From the NCBI RefSeq assembly GCF_016918855.1, contig NZ_JADKYB010000022.1:1-64000 (forward strand): a DNA stretch of 64,000 nt, written 5' to 3'. Below, in pieces: positions 40,931-49,067 of the stretch. The stretch is from Actinacidiphila acididurans (GTDB lineage: Bacteria; Actinomycetota; Actinomycetes; Streptomycetales; Streptomycetaceae). The notes below the pieces were generated by a model. The model did no database searches. It saw only the letters and a program-made list of their open reading frames with translations, and was not told the DNA's origin. Each line of letters begins with the position of its first letter. Within the stretch, counting starts at the first letter, position 1. The position numbers and the translations under genes were made by a program.

Positions 40931-43306
40931 TCACTCGGGCTCAGGGGGCCCCTCCGCAGAGGGCTCCCCCTCGTCCTCGGACGCCGAGTCCGCAGCCTCC
41001 TCGCGGAGAATCGCCAGGTGATTGCGAGAGGTGAGCGTGTCGGGATGGTCCGGGCCGAGAACACGTTCCCGGTCTGCCGCCACTCGTTCGAACAGGCCAA
41101 GGGCCTTCTGCTTCTGCCCGATCGTGTCGTACGACACGGCCAGGTTGCTGCGAGCGGTGAGTGTGTCGGGGTGATCGAGCCCCAGAAGACGCTCTCTGTC
41201 AGCCAGTACCTGCTCTTCGAGTTGTAGCGCTTCCCGGACTCGTCCCATCTTGGTGTAGGAGATCGCCAGGTTCATGCGGGTGGTGAGCGTGTACGGGTGG
41301 TCCGGGCCCAACAGACGCTCCCAGCTCGCCAGGACCTCCTCTTCGAGTTCGAGCGCTTCCTGGGACCGCCCGGCGTCGGAGTAGGAGATGGCCAGATTCA
41401 CCCGGGCGACGAGCGTGTCGGGGTGGTGCGAGCCCAGAAGGCGCTCCCGGTCCGCGAGAACGCGCTCGCGCAGGTCGATCGCCTCCCGCATCCGTCCCGC
41501 ATCGCGGTAGGAAACGGCCAGGTTGCTGCGAGCGGAGATCGTCTCAAGGTGGTCGGGACCCTGGACGCGCTCCCGGTCCGCCAGAACCGTCTCACGCAAG
41601 TCGAGGGCTTCCTGGGTCCTTCCCACGGCGCGATAGGAGACTGCCAGATTGTTGCGGGCGGTGAGGACGCTGGGATCGTCCGGAGGGAGAAGGCGCTCCC
41701 GGTCCGCCAGAACCCGCTCCCGCAGGGCAAGCGCCTCATGGGTTCGCCCGGCGTCACTGTACGAAACGGCAAGGTCATTGCGGGCGGACACGGTGTCGAG
41801 ATGCTCCGGGCCGTGGATCCGTTCGCTCTGCCTCACCATCCTCTCGTCGTACTCGACAGCCTGTCCGTAGAGGCCGACCGCCGTCAGGCTGCTGCTGACC
41901 GCGTACAGGCATGTGTGTGTCTCCGGCTTCCACAACCACGGATACGTGTGCTGGTCGAGCAGCATGGCGTTCGCCCGTAGGGCCGCGGCCAGTTCCAGGT
42001 CCACGTGATCGGGGTTGGGCCACAGGCTGACGATCGCGTCCCCCACGGTGCGAGCCATCGCAGGCAGCGCTTCGGCCCGGATGCCCTCCCGTACGGCCCG
42101 AGCCGTCAGGGCGTGGACGCGGATAGGGGCCGATACCGCGTCCTGGGCGATCAGGGCGTACGTACGCAGGGACTCCAGCGCCGCGCCGACCTCCTCCTCG
42201 GTGACGACGGGCGGCTCGGCGCGGCGGAACAAGCGGCGGCGAGCCGGGCGCGTCGTACGGAGGTGGGTCAGAACAGGGGCTGTGGTCCACAAACTGGCGG
42301 GGTGGCCCAAGGGGTCCGTCAGGGCCATGAGTTGGAGCAGGGGGCGGGCGAGGCCCGTCGAGTCGGTGGCCTCGACCGCGTCCAGGGAGATGAGGAGGGC
42401 CGTGGTGACGGGGCGGCCGTAGCCCTCGGTGTCGGCGTTGGGCGGGAGGAGATCGGCGAGCTTGTTGCGGGTGTCGCGGAAGCGGGACAGGTAGTCGGCG
42501 GTGCCGCAGCGTTTGTTGATCATGTAGGCCGCGGCGTGGCCGAGGGCCAGGGGGAGTCGGCCCAGTTCGTCGGCGAGCGGGCCGGCCGTGGTCGCGTCGT
42601 AGAGGTGGGGGTGGCCCGCGTCGGTGAGGCGGCGCTTGAGGTAGGCGTGCGCTTCTTCCGGGGTGTAGAGGTCGAGACGGATGAGGCGGCGCCCTTGGCC
42701 GGACAGGAGGGCGTCGGTGCGGCGGGTGGTGGCGAGGACCCAGCCGTTGCGGTGGTTGCCGTCGGGCCACCAGGGGGCGACGGCGTCCGGGTCGGTGATG
42801 TCGTCGAGGACGATCAGCCAGCGGCGTTCGGTGGTGGGGAGCCAGGAGAGGAACGCCCGGGCCGCGGCGGCGAGGTCGCCCGACGCAGAGCCGGGGAGGC
42901 CGAGGCGTTCGGCGGCGTCGGCGTAGGCGGTGATGATCTGGTCGGGCTCGGTGGCGTTCACCCAGACCAGAAGGTCGAGCCCGGTGTCCCCGGACCGCGG
43001 CTGGTCGCTCTGTTCGCGGGCCAGCGCCGCCGCGAGCTGGCTCTTGCCGACGCCGCCGTCGCCCGCCAGGACCTGGGAGAGGACCACGTGGCCGCCCTCC
43101 GCCCGGGCCTCGGCGATGGCCTCGCGGGCGGAGGCGCGGGGCTGGAAGGCCGCGGCGAGCTTCGGGACGGCGCCCACCCAGACCGGCCACTGCGGCCCGG
43201 ACTCCCCGGCGGGCGGCTGCACATGGACGTCGCCGGTGATCTGCGTGATGTTCCCCTGCGTACGCGCGCTTTGGCGCGTACGGTGCTGCGACGGGTGCTC
43301 CTTCAC
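40931..43306 (-). CDS. NLR-like NB-ARC ATPase with TPR repeats
   Basis: A 791-residue STAND NTPase. Residues 1-35 carry RQSARTQGNITQITGDVHV, a short motif also in the upstream gene's product. The NB-ARC core follows with Walker A GDGGVGKSQ (82-90), RWLIVLDDITD (Walker B), ATTRR (sensor) and GRLPLALGHAAAYM (GxP motif). The C terminus has six complete 42-residue TPR units and part of a seventh, each with NLAVSY and ALxLxE(R)VLADRER. Such proteins are oligomerising immune or signalling switches in actinobacteria, the TPR part sensing. The GTG at 43306 follows the membrane protein gene by 25 bases, so both are likely one operon. No toxin domain is fused to it. Confidence 0.87.
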   Translation of the reverse strand: MKEHPSQHRTRQSARTQGNITQITGDVHVQPPAGESGPQWPVWVGAVPKLAAAFQPRASAREAIAEARAEGGHVVLSQVLAGDGGVGKSQLAAALAREQSDQPRSGDTGLDLLVWVNATEPDQIITAYADAAERLGLPGSASGDLAAAARAFLSWLPTTERRWLIVLDDITDPDAVAPWWPDGNHRNGWVLATTRRTDALLSGQGRRLIRLDLYTPEEAHAYLKRRLTDAGHPHLYDATTAGPLADELGRLPLALGHAAAYMINKRCGTADYLSRFRDTRNKLADLLPPNADTEGYGRPVTTALLISLDAVEATDSTGLARPLLQLMALTDPLGHPASLWTTAPVLTHLRTTRPARRRLFRRAEPPVVTEEEVGAALESLRTYALIAQDAVSAPIRVHALTARAVREGIRAEALPAMARTVGDAIVSLWPNPDHVDLELAAALRANAMLLDQHTYPWLWKPETHTCLYAVSSSLTAVGLYGQAVEYDERMVRQSERIHGPEHLDTVSARNDLAVSYSDAGRTHEALALRERVLADRERLLPPDDPSVLTARNNLAVSYRAVGRTQEALDLRETVLADRERVQGPDHLETISARSNLAVSYRDAGRMREAIDLRERVLADRERLLGSHHPDTLVARVNLAISYSDAGRSQEALELEEEVLASWERLLGPDHPYTLTTRMNLAISYTKMGRVREALQLEEQVLADRERLLGLDHPDTLTARSNLAVSYDTIGQKQKALGLFERVAADRERVLGPDHPDTLTSRNHLAILREEAADSASEDEGEPSAEGPPEPE

Positions 43307-43331
43307 CGCCGGTGTCCCCCACTCACGTCTT

Positions 43332-43697
43332 CTAGCTCCGGTTGCCGCCGACCTGGTCGATGTCGCCGCCGCCGCGGGCCTTCTGGCGGATGCGTACCCG
43401 GGCGGGGCGGGGGGCGGTGGTCGAAGCGGCACCCTGATCGCCCGCCGTCTGGCGGACGTTGCCCCGCGCGCGGGCCGACTGCCGTACGGAGCGGGTGGTG
43501 CCGCCCGCGGTGGCGCCGGCCTGCGACGCCCACCACCCGAGCGCCGCCAGCACACCGGCCGCGACCACGCCCGCGACGGGACCGATCACGTCCCACGGGT
43601 CGGGGCCCTTGGAGATCACGGCCCAGGGCACGGCGACCACGAAGAAGGCCGCGACCGAGGCGGCCACCGCCACCGACCACCGCACAGCTGCGCCCAC
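43332..43697 (-). CDS. Two-helix membrane protein sharing a motif with the NLR
   Basis: A 121-residue protein. Two transmembrane segments (about 7-23, VAVAASVAAFFVVAVPW, and 37-58, VIGPVAGVVAAGVLAALGW) are followed by a C-terminal tail with two copies of a short motif: RQSARARGNVRQTAGDQ and RQKARGGGDIDQVGGN. Each matches RQ(S/K)AR-x2-G(N/D)(I/V)-x-Q-x2-G(D/N), as does the NLR N terminus. The GTG at 43697 has seven G five bases upstream. I infer that it is the membrane partner or effector of the NLR. No known effector domain is recognised. Confidence 0.7.
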   Translation of the reverse strand: MGAAVRWSVAVAASVAAFFVVAVPWAVISKGPDPWDVIGPVAGVVAAGVLAALGWWASQAGATAGGTTRSVRQSARARGNVRQTAGDQGAASTTAPRPARVRIRQKARGGGDIDQVGGNRS

Positions 43698-44249
43698 GCC
43701 AGCCCCCCCAGCACCCGCTCCGCCCAGCACGCCCCGTCAACGCACCCCGGGACAGCCCATGGTGGCACGGCGTACGCGTCCCTGTCGGGCAACGGGAGTG
43801 AAGCTGCCCGGCTACCGCGCACGGGGGTGCAGGCCGACTGCAAACCGCCTCGCAGGGGTGAAGGCACTCGCCGCTACGGCTTGTTCAGGCGCGTCGTGTC
43901 CTGACCAGCGGTTACGGTCCTGGCTCCGGTGCCTGCGCCACCCGGCTGAGAGCACGCCGACCCCTCAGCGGCCGTGCCACTTCTCCCGATGAAAGTGAAT
44001 GGATTGTTCCGGTTGACACCGGCTCAAGAATCTTGTCCATCTCCAGTGTGCTATGTAGCAGACGGGATATAACATGACTGAGCTGCGGCATTTGGGTGAA
44101 GGGCCAAGCGCATGAACCAGAGTGACAGGCACCACACGGGAGGACGGCCATAAGATGAGCCGCAATGTGACCAGCTGAAGGTAACCGTGCGGCAAGCCGT
44201 CGGTTGGCAGCTTGCCTGAGCTCGGGTGCCGCGCGCGGGAGGAGTGCTG
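43698..44249. other. Gene-free stretch upstream of the second XRE gene
   Basis: No convincing gene in either strand. The part 43980-44200 has a lower G/C content than its neighbours. Short open frames here lack ribosome sites and recognisable domains. Promoters for the NLR operon (leftward) and the XRE gene (rightward) must lie here. Confidence 0.55.
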
Positions 44250-45104
44250 ATGGCAGTACGAGACCAGGACCCGATCTTCCAGCGGGAGCGGCTGCGTGAC
44301 CGTTTGAAGAAGGCCAGGGACGCCGCCGGCCTGACCCAGCGGGAGGTCGCGGAAGCGCTGGAGTGGTCCCCTTCCAAGGTCGTCAGGATCGAGAACGGGT
44401 CGGTGGGCGTGTCCATCACCGACGCCCGGGTCCTGCTGTCGCACTATGCGGTGACCGACTCAGGCCAGGTGCAGGAAATCCTCGACATGGCACGCTCGGC
44501 CCGCCAGCCGCCGTGGTGGGCTCCTTACCGCGGGGTCGCCGCGTCGGAGTTCTTGACCTACCTGGCCTATGAGACGTCGGCGGCGGCGGTTCGCAATTTC
44601 CAGTCCAGTCTGGTGCCCGGTCTGCTTCAGACGGAGGACTACGCCCGAATCGTCTTCGGGGAGGTGGAGACAGCCGAACGCGCGGAAGCGCTCCTGAACC
44701 TGCGCCTGGAGCGCCAGGATCGCCTGCTTCAGCCCGACGGACCGGAACTCACGTTCATTCTTGACGAGGCCACGGTGCGGCGTGAAGTCGGCGGCAAACG
44801 TGTCATGGAAAATCAGCTCAAAAGGCTGCTCGTCGTCAACGAACTCCCCAACGTGAAGGTGATGATCGCTCCGTTCTCCGCCGGCATCTACGCACAGTTC
44901 AGGTCTCCGTACGTACTGTTCGAATTCCCGAACTCCGAGGACGACATGGTCGCGTACCTCGAGACGCCCGATGGTCAGGTCCTCTTCAGCGAGAAAGCGC
45001 CCGGATACAAGGGGGAGAACCGACCCACTGACTACCTTGACGCCTTCATTCAGGTGGAGAAGACGGTAGCGGTCGAAGCGACAGAGAATTTTCTGTTCGG
45101 GTGA
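44250..45104 (+). CDS. XRE family regulator with DUF5753 domain (second copy)
   Basis: A 284-residue regulator of the same architecture as the one at 39859. The helix-turn-helix spans about 15-70 (LRDRLKKARDAAGLTQREVAEALEWSPSKVVRIENG). DUF5753 starts near 100 with FQSSLVPGLLQTEDYARI and holds LTFILDEATVRREVGG and VKVMIAPFSAGIYAQF. The GGGAGGAG ribosome site precedes the ATG. A DUF397 gene is present downstream but on the opposite strand, an unusual arrangement. Confidence 0.9.
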   Translation: MAVRDQDPIFQRERLRDRLKKARDAAGLTQREVAEALEWSPSKVVRIENGSVGVSITDARVLLSHYAVTDSGQVQEILDMARSARQPPWWAPYRGVAASEFLTYLAYETSAAAVRNFQSSLVPGLLQTEDYARIVFGEVETAERAEALLNLRLERQDRLLQPDGPELTFILDEATVRREVGGKRVMENQLKRLLVVNELPNVKVMIAPFSAGIYAQFRSPYVLFEFPNSEDDMVAYLETPDGQVLFSEKAPGYKGENRPTDYLDAFIQVEKTVAVEATENFLFG

Positions 45105-45181
45105 CCTGGCGCACAGAAGAAGGAGGGGGATCCGGTGCATGGGCAAAAGGACAGGGCCACCACCTGCCCGAGGCGCTCGGT

Positions 45182-45382
45182 TCAGCTCATCGGGAGTGAA
45201 TCCGCCAGTTCACCGGCTTCTGAAAGTGCGCCGATGAAGTCTGTCCAGGCCTGGCGCGTAAATTCAAGAACAGGGCCTCGCGGATCCTGCGAGTGGCGTA
45301 CCAGAATATTATCCAGTAGTGCCACCTCGACGCAGTCTCCTTGCGGCCCTGAAATCGAGCTCTTCCGCCACTCTGCATTCAT
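45182..45382 (-). CDS. DUF397 protein on the opposite strand
   Basis: A 66-residue DUF397 protein: AEWRKSSISGPQGDCVEVALLD, then ILVRHSQDPRGPVLEFTRQAWTDFIGAL. The ATG at 45382 has AAAGGGTGG upstream. It converges on the XRE gene, so the common operon order (regulator, then DUF397) has been broken, perhaps by inversion. It is A/T-richer than the window average. Confidence 0.85.
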   Translation of the reverse strand: MNAEWRKSSISGPQGDCVEVALLDNILVRHSQDPRGPVLEFTRQAWTDFIGALSEAGELADSLPMS

Positions 45383-45584
45383 ATTGCCCACCCTTTCTGG
45401 TGCGCACCGCGTCGCACGCGCACTTCGCACGAGCAATTATGGGGCTGTTCGCCTATCCTGCCAAGCGGCGAAAAGCGGACAATTCGGGGCGAAGGAAAGC
45501 GGGATAAAATAGCATAAAATACCGCAAAAAGAAGGTGTCGGCTGGCTAAAATTAGATCCCCTGGTGGTGATCACGGAAAGCAAA

Positions 45585-45631
45585 AGGGAGTCCGACCGGT
45601 TCTGCTGGCGAGCGTCGACCGGGGACTCCCT
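45585..45631. promoter_or_regulatory. Long bulged hairpin in the leader of a small gene
   Basis: AGGGAGTCC-(GA)-CCGGT pairs with ACCGGGGACTCCCT: a 14-bp stem with a two-base bulge and a 17-base loop. It ends 47 bases before the small gene at 45679. No T tract follows. It may be a structured leader, a regulator site or a weak terminator. The surrounding 45383-45678 is A/T-rich and holds ATAAAATAGCATAAAATA at 45504-45521. Confidence 0.5.
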
Positions 45632-45678
45632 GTTCGCAAAGCGTCCTTTGTTTATGGGTCCAGAAAGGAAGCTCCAGC

Positions 45679-45852
45679 ATGAAGTCTAGCGGTTCGGTCC
45701 GCCCCGGCCACCTCGTCGACGAAAAGAGTCTCGTCGGCGCCGGGTGGCGGCACTGGGCGCGGGCGGCGGGAGTCAATATCTTCAAGGGTGCCTGCACCGC
45801 TGTGGGTACCGCGGTCGTGTCCCTGCTGGTCTGGTGGATACAGAACAGGTAG
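45679..45852 (+). CDS. 57-residue single-helix membrane peptide
   Basis: A small gene with an AAAGGAAG ribosome site eight bases before the ATG and a hairpin after its stop. The product begins MKSSGSVRPGHLVDEKSL, has a Trp/His/Arg-rich stretch (GWRHWARAAG) and ends in one transmembrane helix (about residues 34-53, IFKGACTAVGTAVVSLLVWW) and a short IQNR tail. I do not recognise it. It could be a small membrane regulator, a toxin-like pore peptide or a leader for an unknown peptide system. The ribosome site and terminator make it more than a random frame. Confidence 0.6.
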   Translation: MKSSGSVRPGHLVDEKSLVGAGWRHWARAAGVNIFKGACTAVGTAVVSLLVWWIQNR

Positions 45853-45873
45853 GCAACTGATCACCTGTCGAGT

Positions 45874-45895
45874 GGCGACCGAAGCGGGGGTCGCC
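45874..45895 (+). terminator. Hairpin after the small membrane gene
   Basis: A perfect 7-bp stem (GGCGACC/GGTCGCC) with an 8-base loop, 22 bases after the stop codon. There is no T tract. Confidence 0.6.
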
Positions 45896-46053
45896 GCGTC
45901 GGTCGGGGGCATGGGGGCGCCGGCGGGGCGGAGGCTGCCGCGCGCACACCCGCCCCGGCCCCGGGCGCCTGAAGGTCCGGAGGCGGCCGCCCGTTCACCC
46001 GCATCCGTCACATGCACACCAGGTGCCCCCTTGGGCACTCTCAAGCCAAGGAA

Positions 46054-46108
46054 CGGTAACGATTTTCATATCGGAGGGTTGTAGGTCTGGAGGTGAAAGT
46101 CGTTTTCA
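46054..46108 (+). promoter_or_regulatory. Zur-like boxes upstream of the zinc importer
   Basis: TGAAAGTCGTTTTCA at 46094-46108 matches the streptomycete Zur consensus TGAAAATGATTTTCA at 11 or more of 15 positions, and its arms are inverted repeats. A second, weaker site is CGGTAACGATTTTCA at 46054-46068, with an exact right arm. They lie 16 and 56 bases before the leader start. Confidence 0.75.
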
Positions 46109-46123
46109 TCTAGCGTGAGGGGC

Positions 46124-46201
46124 ATGAACAGCTCCCCGTCCCCGCAGTCCCCAGCCGTACGTCAGCTCAGCCGGGCGCTGGCCCAGGACAGCGGGAAATG
46201 A
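46124..46201 (+). CDS. 25-codon leader overlapping the importer ATPase
   Basis: An ATG preceded by GTGAGGGGC opens a 25-codon frame (MNSSPSPQSPAVRQLSRAL...) whose stop shares four bases (ATGA) with the ATPase start. The ATPase itself has no strong ribosome site, so its translation probably depends on this leader. It may be a coupling leader or a residue of a former gene. No known peptide match. Confidence 0.5.
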   Translation: MNSSPSPQSPAVRQLSRALAQDSGK

Positions 46202-47256
46202 GCGTGTCCTTTCGCTCCCGCGCCGGACGTCCGGCCCGCACCGCTCGCCCGGGTGCCGGTGAAACAGAAGCTGGCCTCGCCGAGCCTTCCGGGGGCGACG
46301 GCGGCCCCGTCATCAGTCTCCGCGGCGCCTCCGTACGGGTCGGTGGACGGCTCCTGTGGTCCGGGGTCGACCTGGACATCGGTGGGGGAGAGTTCACCGC
46401 CGTGCTCGGGCCCAACGGTGTGGGGAAGTCGACGCTGTTGAAGGTGCTGCTGGGGACGGTGGCGCCGGCTGCCGGGGAGGTACGGGTGCTGGGGCGTGCC
46501 CCAGGGCGGGCCGGGGACCGGGTGGGGTACCTGCCGCAGCGGCGGAGTTTCGATCCGGCGTTGCGGCTGCGCGGCAGCGATGTCGTACGGCTCGGCTGGG
46601 ACGGCGACCGGTGGGGCGTACCGCTGCCGGGCACCGCGGGGGGCAGAGCGGCGCGGCGGCGGATCGCGGAGGTGATCGACCTGGTGGGGGCCGGGGCGTA
46701 CGCGGACCGGCCGATCGGTCAGTGCTCGGGCGGTGAGCAGCAGCGGCTGCTGATCGCGCAGGCGCTGGTACGGCGGCCCCGGCTGCTGCTGCTCGACGAG
46801 CCGCTGGACAGCCTCGACCTGCCCAACCAGGCCGCGGTCGCCGCGCTCGTCGGCCGGATCTGCCGGGAGGAGGGCGTGACCGTGGTGATGGTCGCGCACG
46901 ACGTCAACCCGATCCTGTCCCGCCTGGACCGCGTCGTCTATCTCGCCGAGGGCGGGGCGGTCGCCGGCAGTCCGGCCGAGGTCGTCACCACCGAGACCCT
47001 CACCCGCCTGTACCGCACGCCGGTCGAGGTCCTGCGCACCTCCGACGGGCGGCTGGTCGTCGTCGGCCAGCCCGAGGCCCCGGCCCGGCACACCGACCGC
47101 CACGCCGACCGGCACACCGACACCGACCGGCACCACGACATCGAGCGCCGCACAGATGTCGACCGCCACGTGGATCCCGGCACCGGTCACCGACCCGACA
47201 CCGACCGCAACGCCGACACCGACCAGTACCCCGACCCCCGCGGGGAGTTGTCGTGA
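46198..47256 (+). CDS. znuC: Zinc/manganese-type ABC importer ATPase
   Basis: A 352-residue ATPase. The core has Walker A GPNGVGKST, Q-loop GYLPQRR, signature CSGGEQQRLLIAQAL (Cys for Leu), Walker B LLLLDEPLDSLD and VAHDVNP, the layout of ZnuC/MntA-type proteins. The N terminus has an extra 35 residues. From about residue 300 the C-terminal tail is His/Asp/Arg-rich (HTDRHADRHTDTDRHHD), with about ten His, and may bind zinc. It is the second frame of a coupled operon: ATGA with the leader, GTGA with the first permease. The Zur-like boxes suggest derepression at low zinc. Confidence 0.88.
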   Translation: MSVSFRSRAGRPARTARPGAGETEAGLAEPSGGDGGPVISLRGASVRVGGRLLWSGVDLDIGGGEFTAVLGPNGVGKSTLLKVLLGTVAPAAGEVRVLGRAPGRAGDRVGYLPQRRSFDPALRLRGSDVVRLGWDGDRWGVPLPGTAGGRAARRRIAEVIDLVGAGAYADRPIGQCSGGEQQRLLIAQALVRRPRLLLLDEPLDSLDLPNQAAVAALVGRICREEGVTVVMVAHDVNPILSRLDRVVYLAEGGAVAGSPAEVVTTETLTRLYRTPVEVLRTSDGRLVVVGQPEAPARHTDRHADRHTDTDRHHDIERRTDVDRHVDPGTGHRPDTDRNADTDQYPDPRGELS

Positions 47257-48182
47257 CCGCCCTCAGCACACTGGCCGACACCACCCCCGCCTGGTCCTGG
47301 AACCTGCTGGACGACCTGCGGGAGATGTGGTCGTACCCCTTCATGGTCAACGCCTTCCGGGCCGGGACCGTCGTGGCCGTCGTCGCGGGTGTCATGGGGT
47401 GGTTCATGGTGCTGCGGCGGCAGAGCTTCGCCGGGCACACCCTGGCGGTGGTCGGGTTTCCCGGCGCGTCCGGGGCCGTGCTCGTCGGAGTGAGCGCGGT
47501 CTACGGCTACTTCGCCTTCTGCATCGCCGCCGCGCTGGTCATTGCCGCGGTGCCGCGGGCCGGGCGGGACGGCGGCGTCCAGGAGTCCGCGCTCACCGGG
47601 ACCGTGCAGGCGTTCCTGCTGGCCTGCGGTTACCTGTTCACCGCGCTGTACAAGGGGCTGCTGGGCGGCACCACTTCGCTGCTGTTCGGCAGCTTCCTCG
47701 GCATCACCGGCGGCCAGGTGTGGGTGCTGGTCGCGGTGGCCGCCGCGGTGCTCGCGCTGCTGGCCGCGATCGGCCGGCCGCTGCTGTTCGCCTCGGTCGA
47801 CCCGGACGTGGCCGCCGCCCGCGGAGTGCCGCTGCGCGCGCTGTCCACCGCCTTCCTCGTCCTGCTGGGCGCGGCGGCGGCCGCGACCAGCCAGATCACC
47901 GGCACCCTGCTGGTCTTCGCGCTGCTGGTGATGCCCGCCGCGACCGCCCAGTCGCTCACCGCCCGCCCGGCGCGCGGCCTGGCGCTGTCCGTGCTGCTCG
48001 CGGTCGCGGCCACCTGGCTCGGGCTGACCGTCGCCTACTACTCGCCCTATCCGATCGGCTTCTGGGTGACCACGTTCGCCTTCGGCGGCTATGTCCTCGC
48101 GCGCGCCGCCGCGACCGCCGCGGGGCGCACGGCCACCCGTTCGGCGTCCCGTTCGGCCACCCGCGCCGGAGGTGCCGTATGA
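47253..48182 (+). CDS. znuB: Metal ABC transporter permease (first)
   Basis: A 309-residue permease of the ABC-3 family. It has about eight transmembrane segments and FMVLRRQSFAGHTLAVVGFPGASGAVLVG, the family's conserved region, and RPLLFASVDPDVAAARGVPLRALS, the coupling segment. It forms the channel for zinc, manganese or iron. GTG start in the GTGA overlap with the ATPase; the final ATGA couples the second permease. No substrate-binding protein gene occurs in the operon. Confidence 0.9.
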   Translation: MTALSTLADTTPAWSWNLLDDLREMWSYPFMVNAFRAGTVVAVVAGVMGWFMVLRRQSFAGHTLAVVGFPGASGAVLVGVSAVYGYFAFCIAAALVIAAVPRAGRDGGVQESALTGTVQAFLLACGYLFTALYKGLLGGTTSLLFGSFLGITGGQVWVLVAVAAAVLALLAAIGRPLLFASVDPDVAAARGVPLRALSTAFLVLLGAAAAATSQITGTLLVFALLVMPAATAQSLTARPARGLALSVLLAVAATWLGLTVAYYSPYPIGFWVTTFAFGGYVLARAAATAAGRTATRSASRSATRAGGAV

Positions 48183-49060
48183 CCGCCCCGCCTGCCATCA
48201 CCGTACTGGCCGGCCACAGCTGGACCGCCGCCCTCCAGCACCCCTTCTTCCAGCACGCCTTGCTCGCCGGCACCGCGGTCGCCGCCGCGGCGGGCCTGAC
48301 CGGGTGGTTCCTGGTGCTGCGCGCGCAGGTCTTCACGGGGGACGCGCTCAGCCATGTCGCGTTCACCGGGGCGCTGGCCGCGCTGGCCATGGGCGTCGAC
48401 CCGCGGATCGGGCTGTACGCGGCGACCATCGCGGTGGCGCTGCTGCTCGGCGCCCTCGGGCGGCGCGGCCGGGCCGACGACGTGGCGATCGGCAGCGTCT
48501 TCTCGTGGTTCCTCGGGCTCGGGGCGTTCTTCCTGACCCTGTACACCACCTCCCGCAGCGCCGGGAACGGCGGCGCCGGTGTGAGCGTCCTGTTCGGCTC
48601 GATCTTCGGCCTGTCGGCGAGTCAGACGCTGACCGCCGCCCTGGTCGGCCTCGGGATCTGCGCCGCCGTGGTGGCCGTGGCCCGGCCGCTGCTGTTCGCC
48701 TCCGTGGACGAGGCGGTCGCCGCGGCGCGTGGCGTGCCGGTACGACTGCTGGGCTTCGCCTTCCTCGCCATCGCCGGTGCCTGCGCGGCCGAGGCCACCC
48801 AGGCGGTCGGCGCCCTGCTCGTCCTCGGCCTGCTCGCGGCACCGGCGGGCGCCGCCCAGCGGCTGACCACCCGGCCGTACTCGGGGCTGGCGCTGTCCGC
48901 CGGGCTCGCGGTCGCCGAGATGTGGACCGGCCTGGGCCTGAGCTACGCGATCCCGCGCATGCCCCCGAGCTTCGCCGTCCTGGCCACGGCGACGGCGGTG
49001 TACGCGGCGACGTATCTGCCGGCGGTACGCCGCGTCCGCCCGGCGTACCGCGGTGCATGA
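48179..49060 (+). CDS. Metal ABC transporter permease (second)
   Basis: A 293-residue ABC-3 permease, similar to the product of the previous gene (FLVLRAQVFTGDALSHVAFTGALAALAMG and RPLLFASVDEAVAAARGVPVRLLG). With about eight transmembrane helices the two probably form a heterodimer. The ATG overlaps the stop of the first permease. It is the last gene of the operon and is convergent with the Nudix gene after seven bases. Confidence 0.9.
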   Translation: MTAPPAITVLAGHSWTAALQHPFFQHALLAGTAVAAAAGLTGWFLVLRAQVFTGDALSHVAFTGALAALAMGVDPRIGLYAATIAVALLLGALGRRGRADDVAIGSVFSWFLGLGAFFLTLYTTSRSAGNGGAGVSVLFGSIFGLSASQTLTAALVGLGICAAVVAVARPLLFASVDEAVAAARGVPVRLLGFAFLAIAGACAAEATQAVGALLVLGLLAAPAGAAQRLTTRPYSGLALSAGLAVAEMWTGLGLSYAIPRMPPSFAVLATATAVYAATYLPAVRRVRPAYRGA

Positions 49061-49067
49061 CGGGCCG

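Noticed and set aside
43912..44151. Possible 79-codon gene on the - strand
   Set aside because: No ribosome site, no domain and no structure typical of the neighbours; kept as gene-free sequence.
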